DNA from: Acidobacteriota bacterium
GTDB lineage: Bacteria > Acidobacteriota > Thermoanaerobaculia > Multivoradales > JAHEKO01
NCBI GenBank assembly: GCA_024638355.1
Contig: JAHEKO010000002.1
Coordinates: 1 to 7,559, forward strand
DNA: 7,559 bases
Direction of reading: 5' to 3'
Shown: piece after piece, positions 1-6,268 of the stretch
Layout: every line of letters starts with the position of its first letter
Position numbering within the stretch: the stretch's first letter is position 1
Position numbers and translations under genes: made by a program
The notes under the pieces: generated by a model
The model's database searches: none
Told to the model about the DNA's origin: nothing
The model's input: only the letters and a program-made list of their open reading frames with translations

Positions 1-2796
1 CGTCTCGGCGTCGATCTGCGCGGCGGCGAGGCCGGGCTGGCGACGACGCTGTTCTCGATCTTCTTTCTGATCACAACGTTCCAGATCGCCACCAAGACGC
101 TCCGGCAGTCCGCCTTTCTCGAGGCACAGGGCGCGGCGCGGCTGCCGATCGTCTACCTGCTGGTCGCGCTCCTCTCCTACCCGTTCCTGCGCTTCTACAG
201 CCGTTGGGCCGACGGGCTCTCGCCGCGCCGGCTGGTTCAGCTCTCGAATCTCCTGGTGGCCGCCGGGCTCCTCGCCTTCTGGGTGCTCTTCAGCCGCCAA
301 TGGCCCTGGGTGCCGGTGGCCTTCTACGTCCTCAGCTCGATCGTGTTCGCCGTGCTGATCAGCCAATTCTGGAGCCTGGCCAACAACAGCCTGGACGCCC
401 GGCAGGCGCGGCGGCTCTTCAGCTTCATCGGCGCGGGCGGCCTGCTCGGCGGCATCGCCGGCGGCCAGATCGCGCGGCTGACCAACGAGATCTCGGCCAT
501 CGGCGGACCGCTCGTCGCCGCCGCCGCCGCGCTGGTGGGAGTGGCGGTGATCATGCGCCGGCTCGGCCCGCTGCAGCCGGTGGCCGGCGAGCCGGAGGTC
601 AGCGCCGCCTTCGGCAAGTTCGACAAGGCGCAAGGCGGGCTCGAGACCCTCAAGGACTCGGCGCAGCTACGCTGGATCGCCATCCTCATGGTGCTGTCCG
701 TGGTCGTCGGCCAGATCGTCGACCTGCAGTTCAACTGGGCGGTGGAGAGCCGCACCACCGGCCTGGAGGAGCGCACCGCCTTCTTCGGCAACTTCTTCAG
801 CGTGATGGGCATCTCCGCCTTCCTCTTCCAGCTGGTCCTGACCGGCCGCATCCACCGCACGCTCGGCATCTCCTTCGCGATGCGCATCTTGCCGGTCTGC
901 CTGGCGGTCGGCTCCGCCTTCCTGCTGGTCGCGATCGGCATGCTCCCCGGCCTGGTGATCGCCGCGGCGCTCGTCCTCAAGATCGGCGAGAACGGCCTCC
1001 GCTACTCCATCGACCAGGCGACGCGCGAGCTGCTCTTCCTGCCGGTGCCGGCCCGGATCCGGGCGCGGGCCAAGGCCTTCATCGACGTCTTTCTACAGCG
1101 AGGCGCCAAGGGCGTCGCGGCGCTGCTGCTCCTGCCGGTCACCTTCGGGCTGATGACGGCCGCTCAAACCGCGTGGTTGTCGCTGACCTTCGCCGCAGTG
1201 TGGCTGCTCGTCACCGTGCGCGTTTATCGCGAGTACGTGAAGGCCTTTCGCGCCGGCCTCCGGCATCGTACGGTCGATCCGACCATCCCGATCGACCTCT
1301 CCGACCCGGTCACGCTCGAGCTGTTGATGCAGTCCTTGGCCGCCAGCGACCGGCGGCAGGTTCTGCACAGCCTCGACATCCTCTCGTCCCACGGCCGGCT
1401 GGCGCTCATCCCGCCTCTCCTCCTCTACCACGACGACGCGCACGTTCGCCGCAAGACGCTGTCGGTGCTGGCGCTCGCCGGGCGGCTGGACGCCGTGCCG
1501 CTGATCGAGCGGCGGCTCGGCGACGAGGACCCGGACGTGCGCGCCGAGGCCATCCGCGTGCTCGCCGACCTGCACGGTCAGGATGCGTGCGAGCTGATGC
1601 TGCCTCGCCTCGACGAGGCCGACGCCGGGGTCCGTGCCGCGGCGGTCGCCTGCCTCACCAACCACGGCGACGAGGAGATGCGCGCCCGGGCGCGCCCGGT
1701 TCTCGGCGATCTCCTCATCGACGCCGATCCCGGGATTCGTAGCGAGGCGGCGCGCGCGATCGGCGCGATCAACGAGCCCCGCTACCGCGATCAGCTGATG
1801 GCCCTCCTCTACGACCGCCGGCCGGAGGTGGTGCGCGCGGCGGTCGCCGCGGTCCGCCAGAGGGTGCTGCGCGACGGCTCGAGCCCGCACTACCTGCCCA
1901 CCTTGGTGTCGCTGCTGCGAGACCGGCGGGTGAAGCGCGACGCCCGCGCCGCGCTGATCGCCTTCGGCGACCAGGTCATCCCCGCCCTGAGTCACTTCCT
2001 GACCGATCCGGGCGAGCCGGTCTGGGTACGCCGGGCCCTCCCCCGCGTGCTCGAGCTGCTCCGCAGCCCGGCGGCCATGCGGGCACTGGTCGACGCCCTG
2101 GCCTCGACCGACGACCTGTTCACCCGCCGCAAGCTGATCGAGTCGCTCAAGGACGGGCGCGGGCTCCTCGAGCTCGACGCCGAGGTCACCGCCCGGATCG
2201 AGGCGGCCATCGTCGAAGAGGCGCGCGCCTACCTGCGCGCCCTGGCGCGCCTGCGCGGACTGGGGGTGCTGGGGAGCGCCGACTGCGCCGGCGCCCGCGT
2301 CGAATGGACCGACGACTCCATTCCCGATCTGCTCGATCGCCTGCTGGCCGAGCGGGCATCCGACCACGTCGGCAACATCTTCCGCCTGCTCTCCATCCGG
2401 CACGACCCCACCGACATCGAGGCCGCCTACGGCGGGCTGACGCGCGGCGCCGGTGCGGAGCGCGCGCACGCGCTCGAGTACCTCGACAACCTGCTGACCG
2501 GGGAGTCGCGGCGCGCGGTGTTCGCGGTCATCGACGACCAACCGGTGCGCGAGAAGCTGCTCAACGCCTGGCGGCTCTTCGAGATTCCGGTCGCCTCGCG
2601 CAGCTCGACCCTGCGCGAGCTGATCGCCGGCGACGACCCCTCGGATCAGGAAGGCAATGCTCTGGTTCTGGCGTCGCTCTACGCCATCCATATCCACGAT
2701 TCGAGCGAGCTCTACCCACGGCTGAGGCGGCTGGCTCGGGACGCGTCGGACCCGTTGGTGCGCGAGACCGCGGCCTGGGTCGTAGAACGCGCGTGA
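1..2796 (+). CDS. NTT-type (ATP/ADP translocase-like) transporter fused to HEAT repeats, 5' partial
   Basis: The frame is open from base 1 to the TGA at 2794-2796 (931 residues in the window). The true start lies upstream; since the first membrane helix (about residues 13-30) is present, probably only a short N-terminus is missing. Residues 1-410 form an MFS-like domain with about 11-12 hydrophobic segments. NTT-like signs are the run SQFWSLANNSLDARQARRLF (121-140) followed by the glycine-rich GAGGLLGGIAGG (144-155), and K32 just after helix 1, where NTT proteins carry a conserved lysine. Residues about 435-718 contain 8-9 HEAT/PBS-lyase-like repeats with D-x-x-V-R signatures (e.g. DEDPDVRAEA). 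A further helical tail ends at ERA. Known NTT proteins exchange ATP/ADP or import nucleotides; HEAT repeats usually bind proteins. NTT-HEAT proteins occur in free-living bacteria with unknown substrates, so nucleotide transport is inferred. The gene leads a probable four-gene unit. Confidence 0.85.
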   Translation, partial: RLGVDLRGGEAGLATTLFSIFFLITTFQIATKTLRQSAFLEAQGAARLPIVYLLVALLSYPFLRFYSRWADGLSPRRLVQLSNLLVAAGLLAFWVLFSRQWPWVPVAFYVLSSIVFAVLISQFWSLANNSLDARQARRLFSFIGAGGLLGGIAGGQIARLTNEISAIGGPLVAAAAALVGVAVIMRRLGPLQPVAGEPEVSAAFGKFDKAQGGLETLKDSAQLRWIAILMVLSVVVGQIVDLQFNWAVESRTTGLEERTAFFGNFFSVMGISAFLFQLVLTGRIHRTLGISFAMRILPVCLAVGSAFLLVAIGMLPGLVIAAALVLKIGENGLRYSIDQATRELLFLPVPARIRARAKAFIDVFLQRGAKGVAALLLLPVTFGLMTAAQTAWLSLTFAAVWLLVTVRVYREYVKAFRAGLRHRTVDPTIPIDLSDPVTLELLMQSLAASDRRQVLHSLDILSSHGRLALIPPLLLYHDDAHVRRKTLSVLALAGRLDAVPLIERRLGDEDPDVRAEAIRVLADLHGQDACELMLPRLDEADAGVRAAAVACLTNHGDEEMRARARPVLGDLLIDADPGIRSEAARAIGAINEPRYRDQLMALLYDRRPEVVRAAVAAVRQRVLRDGSSPHYLPTLVSLLRDRRVKRDARAALIAFGDQVIPALSHFLTDPGEPVWVRRALPRVLELLRSPAAMRALVDALASTDDLFTRRKLIESLKDGRGLLELDAEVTARIEAAIVEEARAYLRALARLRGLGVLGSADCAGARVEWTDDSIPDLLDRLLAERASDHVGNIFRLLSIRHDPTDIEAAYGGLTRGAGAERAHALEYLDNLLTGESRRAVFAVIDDQPVREKLLNAWRLFEIPVASRSSTLRELIAGDDPSDQEGNALVLASLYAIHIHDSSELYPRLRRLARDASDPLVRETAAWVVERA

Positions 2797-2839
2797 GGTT
2801 GCCGGAGGTTCGCTCGGTCACGCCGTTTGTGATCAACTT

Positions 2840-2859
2840 GGGGGCTGTCGGAGCCTCCC
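2840..2859 (+). promoter_or_regulatory. Shine-Dalgarno inside a possible hairpin before a TTG start
   Basis: GGAG at 2850-2853 lies 7 bases before the TTG at 2861 and is the main reason for choosing that start. It falls within a possible stem: G2840-G2842 with C2857-C2859, and G2843-T2846 with A2852-C2855, leaving T2856 bulged and the loop at 2847-2851. The ribosome site is thus partly in the loop and partly in the 3' arm. There is no T-run, so it is not a terminator. In such GC-rich DNA a stem of this size may be chance; a role in limiting translation is only a suggestion. Confidence 0.3.
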
Positions 2860-2860
2860 C

Positions 2861-3277
2861 TTGCCAGAGCTGGCGCGCATCGAAACCGTCGTATTCCTTC
2901 AGAGCGTCGACATCTTCTCGTTCTGCAAGGCCGAGGAGGTCCTGCGGATCGCCGCCATCGCGCGCGAGCGGAGCTTCCTCGCCGGCGATCGGATCTTCGA
3001 GTCCGGCGACTCCGCCGGTTCGCTCTACTGCGTCGTTCGCGGCGCGGTCAAGCTGGAGAACGGCGACGGCGGAGTTCGTGTCGCCGGCCCGCTGACGACC
3101 TTCGGAGTGCTCGAGATCCTCACCGGCAGACTGCGCAACGCCGCCGCGGTCGCGGAGTCCGATACCCTGGTATTGGCGATCGAGGCCGAAGACTTCTTCG
3201 ATCTGCTCGCCCATAACATCGAGATCATCAAGGCGCTCTTCCGCCACTTGATCCCGCATTTCCAGGAGTCAAGCTAG
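2861..3277 (+). CDS. Stand-alone cyclic-nucleotide-binding-fold (cNMP) domain protein
   Basis: This 138-residue protein has the order of a CAP_ED/cNMP domain: helical start ([10 protein letters not shown], 12-21), a beta-roll with [12 protein letters not shown] (39-50) and [11 protein letters not shown] (55-65), a cassette region [18 protein letters not shown] (81-98), and closing helices ([19 protein letters not shown]). It ends without a helix-turn-helix, so it is not a Crp/Fnr transcription factor. The glutamate normally after the cassette glycine is valine here (V83), while arginine R92 is kept, so ligand binding may be altered or lost. TTG is the only usable start: the frame has no ATG or GTG after the stop at 2783-2785, and GGAG sits 7 bases upstream. 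The frame stays open back to 2786 and overlaps the preceding gene's end. In related transporters a cNMP domain often follows the HEAT repeats, so it probably senses or regulates for that transporter (inference). Confidence 0.85.
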   Translation: MPELARIETVVFLQSVDIFSFCKAEEVLRIAAIARERSFLAGDRIFESGDSAGSLYCVVRGAVKLENGDGGVRVAGPLTTFGVLEILTGRLRNAAAVAESDTLVLAIEAEDFFDLLAHNIEIIKALFRHLIPHFQESS

Positions 3278-3279
3278 CG

Positions 3280-5511
3280 ATGTCACACCGTCCATCATGG
3301 CCTCGGTTGTCGACGGCGCTCCTCCTCGCCTGCCTCGGAGTGTCGGCGGCGGCGGGCGCGGCGGCCGAGCGGCGCATCGTCGCCGTCGGCGACATCCACG
3401 GCGCCTACGAGGAGTTCGTCGAGATCCTCGAGACCGCGGGGCTGCTCGACGCCGAGATGAATTGGATCGGCGTCGACAGCCGGTTCGTTCAGACCGGCGA
3501 CTTCACCGATCGCGGCTCGCGGGTTCGCGACACCATGGAGCTGCTGCTCCGGATCCAGCGGCAGGCGGCGGAGCGGGGCGGCGAGGTGCACATCCTGCTC
3601 GGCAATCACGAGGCGATGAACCTGATCGGCGAAGAACGCGACGCGGTGATCAATCCCGAAATCGCCGCGAGCTTCGCCGACGACCGGTCGGAAAAGCGCC
3701 GCAACGCCGCGTTCAAGAAGTGGGAGAGGTGGCGCCGCGACCGCGAGCGGATCGAGAAGCTGCTGCGCGAGAAATTCGAGCTCGAGAGCCGGCCGGAGCT
3801 CGACGCGTTCATCGGCCAGACCCGCGAGGAGTGGATGGCGGCTCATCCGCCCGGTCTCCTCGAGTATCGGGAAGCGATGTCGGTCGACGGCCGCTACGGC
3901 CGCTGGCTGGCGAGCCTGCCGGTGGCGGTCACGGTCGGCGACACCCTCTTCCTCCACGGCGGCATCGCCGCCTCGGTGGCCGGCCGGACGCTCGACGAGA
4001 TCACCCGCGCGCACCACGACCGCATCGAGGAGCTGGCCGTCGAGCGCAAGAAGCTCGAGAGGCAGGGGCTCTTGCTCCCCTCTTTCTCGTGGTCTCAAAT
4101 GCGTCTCGCCCTCGAGCACCAGATCCGCTTCCCGGCCAGCCAGCCCCAGCTCGAGCTGGCGCAGGGGGCCTGGGACCTGGGCAATACGCTGATCGACGAG
4201 CTCTTCGCCGCGGACAGCCCCCTCTGGTTCCGTGGCTACGCCGAGACGCCGCTCGGCTTCGACGACGAGCAGCTCGCGGCGCTCCTCGACCAGACCGACC
4301 AGGCCTACGGCGTGACGCGCACGGTCGCCGCGCACTCGCCCCTCGCCGGTCACACGATCCTCAACCGGCTCGACGGGCGCCTCTTCCTGATCGACACCGG
4401 GATGCTCTCTTCCTACTACGGCGGCCGGCCCTCGGCGCTCGAGATCTCCACGGCCGGCATCTCCGAGATCTATCCGGAACCCGCCGACGGCGAGGCGGCC
4501 CTCGGCACCAACGGCCGCGAGAGCGACGCCGACGACGGCAGCCTCGGCACCAACGGCCACGGCAGCGACCCCGACGAGACGAGCCTGGGAACCAACGGCC
4601 ATGGCGCGGCCGACCCGCAGGACCCGGCGACCGAGACCGACGAAGCGAGCTCGCCGGCGGCCGCGCCGGCGCCGCGGATCTTCTACGGTGCCGACGGCGA
4701 GCCCCTGCCCTTCCAGGAGCTCGACGCGATCGAGCGCTTCCTGCACGACGCGAACGTCCTCTCCCTGAAGCTGGTCGGGCAAGGCAAGTCCGGCGCCCGC
4801 AAGGCCGTTCTCGAGCTCGGCGGCACCCGTGCCCACGGCGTCTTCCACACCATCGACGACTCGCGCGGCAGCCCCACGAGACCGGTAGTGCTCGACGACG
4901 GCAGCAAGGTGATGTACTTCCGCGACAGCTATCGCGGCCAGGTTGCCGCCTACGAGCTGAGCAAGCTGATGGGCATGACCAACGTGCCGCCGGCGGTCGA
5001 GCGCAAGATCGGCCGCGAGACCGGCTCGCTCGCGCTATGGATCGAGAACGGCACGAACCTCTTCGGTTTTCGCGACGAAGTCGGGGACGACCCCAAGAGC
5101 CCGCACCTCTACCTGCAGATGCACGACATGCGGGTCTTCGACGCCCTGGTGGCCAACACCGACCGCAACAGCCAGAACATCTTCTGGACCGACGGCTTCG
5201 ACATGTGGTTCATCGACCACACCCGCACGATGTCGCAGACTCGCGATCTGGTGCGCCCCGACCGCGTGCGGCGCTGCTCGCGCGCGATGCTGGCGGCCCT
5301 CCGGTCGCTCGACCCGAAGGAAGTCGAGAAGCACCTCAAGCCCTACGCCAGCAAGTTCGAGATCAAGGCGTTGTTCAAGCGGCGAGAGAAGCTCGTCGCC
5401 CTGATCGAGCAGCGCATTCGCGAGCGCGGCGAGCACAAGGTGCTGTTCGATGCCGATCGCGGACCCGTCGTGAGCTACTCGGAGTCGAACGGCCCGAGCG
5501 GCGCGGAATGA
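3280..5511 (+). CDS. Exported two-domain protein: PPP/Shelph-like metallophosphatase plus atypical kinase-like domain
   Basis: The 743-residue protein starts at an ATG two bases after the previous stop, with AGGAG at 3264-3268. Residues 1-29 look like a Sec signal peptide (basic start, hydrophobic 10-24, AAA before E30). Residues 31-400 carry calcineurin-type metal motifs: GDIHG (D38, H40), GDFTDRG (D74), GNHE (N109, H110), HGG (H226) and AHSPLAGHT (H352 or H358). A charged helical insert (about 120-190) separates GNHE from HGG. Residues 402-465 are an acidic, Pro/Ala-rich linker with three LGTNG repeats. Residues about 485-720 resemble HipA/PI3-4K/Fam20-like kinases: a basic Gly-containing loop (GQGKSGARK, 500-508), a helix with [18 protein letters not shown] (D628, N633) as catalytic loop, and WFIDHTRTM (D646) as the metal-binding Asp. 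The phosphatase domain is secure; kinase activity is inferred from pattern. Substrates are unknown. The location is probably periplasmic or outside the cell. Confidence 0.85.
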   Translation: MSHRPSWPRLSTALLLACLGVSAAAGAAAERRIVAVGDIHGAYEEFVEILETAGLLDAEMNWIGVDSRFVQTGDFTDRGSRVRDTMELLLRIQRQAAERGGEVHILLGNHEAMNLIGEERDAVINPEIAASFADDRSEKRRNAAFKKWERWRRDRERIEKLLREKFELESRPELDAFIGQTREEWMAAHPPGLLEYREAMSVDGRYGRWLASLPVAVTVGDTLFLHGGIAASVAGRTLDEITRAHHDRIEELAVERKKLERQGLLLPSFSWSQMRLALEHQIRFPASQPQLELAQGAWDLGNTLIDELFAADSPLWFRGYAETPLGFDDEQLAALLDQTDQAYGVTRTVAAHSPLAGHTILNRLDGRLFLIDTGMLSSYYGGRPSALEISTAGISEIYPEPADGEAALGTNGRESDADDGSLGTNGHGSDPDETSLGTNGHGAADPQDPATETDEASSPAAAPAPRIFYGADGEPLPFQELDAIERFLHDANVLSLKLVGQGKSGARKAVLELGGTRAHGVFHTIDDSRGSPTRPVVLDDGSKVMYFRDSYRGQVAAYELSKLMGMTNVPPAVERKIGRETGSLALWIENGTNLFGFRDEVGDDPKSPHLYLQMHDMRVFDALVANTDRNSQNIFWTDGFDMWFIDHTRTMSQTRDLVRPDRVRRCSRAMLAALRSLDPKEVEKHLKPYASKFEIKALFKRREKLVALIEQRIRERGEHKVLFDADRGPVVSYSESNGPSGAE
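4501..4608 (+). repeat. Three in-frame 42-base tandem repeats coding LGTNG units
   Basis: Copies start at 4501, 4543 and 4585; the third is degenerate or partial. Each opens with a codon run for Leu-Gly-Thr-Asn-Gly. The first 16 bases are identical in copies 1 and 2, and copy 3 differs at two of them. The encoded unit is 14 residues (protein positions 408-421, 422-435, 436 onward), rich in Asp, Ser, Gly and Asn, and lies in the linker between the phosphatase and kinase-like domains. The exact period and the conserved codons suggest recent slippage or recombination. Confidence 0.8.
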
Positions 5512-6173
5512 CGATCAAGACCGTTCCGCTTCCCGGCTACCGCGCCTATCCCGAAGCCGAGATGCGGGCGCGCGCCGCCGAGCTGCGCTCGGCGATGGAA
5601 AGGCGGCGCAGCGTGCGTCACTTCTCGGATCGCGAGGTACCCGAGGCCGTGATCGAAGACTGCCTGCGGATCGCCTGCAGCGCGCCGAGCGGGGCCAACC
5701 TCCAACCGTGGCACTTCACGGTGGTCCGCGACCCGGAGGTCAAGAAGCGGATCCGCGCCGCCGCCGAGGCCGAGGAGCGGGACTTCTACGAGCGGCGCGC
5801 GCCCCGCGAGTGGCTCGAGGCGCTAGCGCCGCTCGGCACCGACACCCGCAAGCCCTTCCTCGAGATCGCGCCCCTGCTGATCGTGGTCTTCGCCCAGACC
5901 TACGGGCTGACCAAGGGGGGCAAGCGGTTCAAGCACTACTACGCCCCCGAATCGGTCGGCATCGCCTGCGGCCTCCTGATCGCGGCTCTCCACCTCACCG
6001 GACTGGTCACCCTGACCCACACACCGGCGCCGATGCGATTCCTGGCGAAGATTCTCGAGCGCCCCGCCAACGAGCGTCCCTACCTGCTCCTGCCGGTCGG
6101 CTATCCCGCCGAGGACGCGCGGGTGCCCGATATCGGCCGGCGGGATTTCGAGCTCAGCGTCGACCACGTCTGA
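5508..6173 (+). CDS. Iodotyrosine-deiodinase-like FMN nitroreductase
   Basis: This 221-residue nitroreductase-fold protein starts at an ATG overlapping the previous stop (ATGA, 5508-5511), which implies translational coupling. FMN-site signs are RRRSVRHFS (32-40), the loop [13 protein letters not shown] (58-70) and TLTHTP (168-173). [19 protein letters not shown] (143-161) and [15 protein letters not shown] (194-208) match the iodotyrosine deiodinase subgroup closely. Aligned by eye to human IYD, the substrate-zwitterion triad Glu/Tyr/Lys is present as E90, Y94 and K115 with the same spacing. The human membrane anchor is absent, so this is a soluble cytoplasmic enzyme. The family reductively removes halogen from halotyrosines using reduced FMN, and bacterial homologues exist whose physiological role is unclear. 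The nitroreductase family assignment is very secure and the subgroup likely; the natural substrate is not shown. Confidence 0.92.
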   Translation: MTIKTVPLPGYRAYPEAEMRARAAELRSAMERRRSVRHFSDREVPEAVIEDCLRIACSAPSGANLQPWHFTVVRDPEVKKRIRAAAEAEERDFYERRAPREWLEALAPLGTDTRKPFLEIAPLLIVVFAQTYGLTKGGKRFKHYYAPESVGIACGLLIAALHLTGLVTLTHTPAPMRFLAKILERPANERPYLLLPVGYPAEDARVPDIGRRDFELSVDHV

Positions 6174-6268
6174 GCCGCGGACCGCCGACCTTCAAGCGTT
6201 ACGGATTCCCCTGCCCGACCCTTGCGGAAGGGGTACTCTGGTCCGGCCGGCCTGCGCGGCGAGTCGGA
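6174..6268 (+). other. 95-base intergenic gap before the ABC transporter genes
   Basis: This is the longest gap in the window. It contains a short stem, CCCTT (6219-6223) with AAGGG (6228-6232) around a 4-base loop, without a T-run, and a GC-rich palindromic stretch around 6243-6252. I find no convincing promoter pair or strong terminator, but the spacing and the change of function make a transcription boundary here plausible. Confidence 0.4.

Noticed and set aside
204..1742. Long open +3 frame over the transporter gene
   Set aside because: The translation is low-complexity Arg/Ala/Pro with no hydrophobic segments, while the +1 frame gives clear NTT and HEAT features.
1093..2697. Long antisense open frame opposite the HEAT repeats (and a similar one at 3295-4848)
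   Set aside because: Both are mirror effects of GC-rich codon use: no recognisable domain, and they lie opposite strongly supported genes.
2304..3095. Open +3 frame bridging the end of the transporter and the cNMP gene
   Set aside because: It has no domain motifs and overlaps two well-supported genes in other frames.
2861..3277. Crp/Fnr-family transcription regulator
   Set aside because: The protein ends right after the cNMP domain helices; no helix-turn-helix region is encoded before the TAG at 3275.
3322..3336. Possible lipoprotein signal with cysteine C18 (LLAC) in the phosphatase-kinase signal peptide
   Set aside because: The hydrophobic core before C18 would be only about 8 residues and the residue two before the cysteine is Leu, which is atypical. 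Cleavage after AAA at residue 29 fits better.
3297..5507. Long open +3 frame running through the phosphatase-kinase gene and into the deiodinase frame, seeming to make one 958-residue protein
   Set aside because: The part before 5508 is Arg/Pro/Gly-rich without domain motifs, and the phosphatase-kinase frame over the same bases has many family motifs. The open frame is a by-product of high GC; the real protein starts at the ATG at 5508.
6219..6232. Small hairpin as a rho-independent terminator
   Set aside because: The stem is only 5 pairs and no T-run follows.
6222..6239. TTGCGG and TACTCT as a sigma-70 promoter
   Set aside because: They are separated by only 6 bases, and no suitable -35 lies 16-18 bases before TACTCT.
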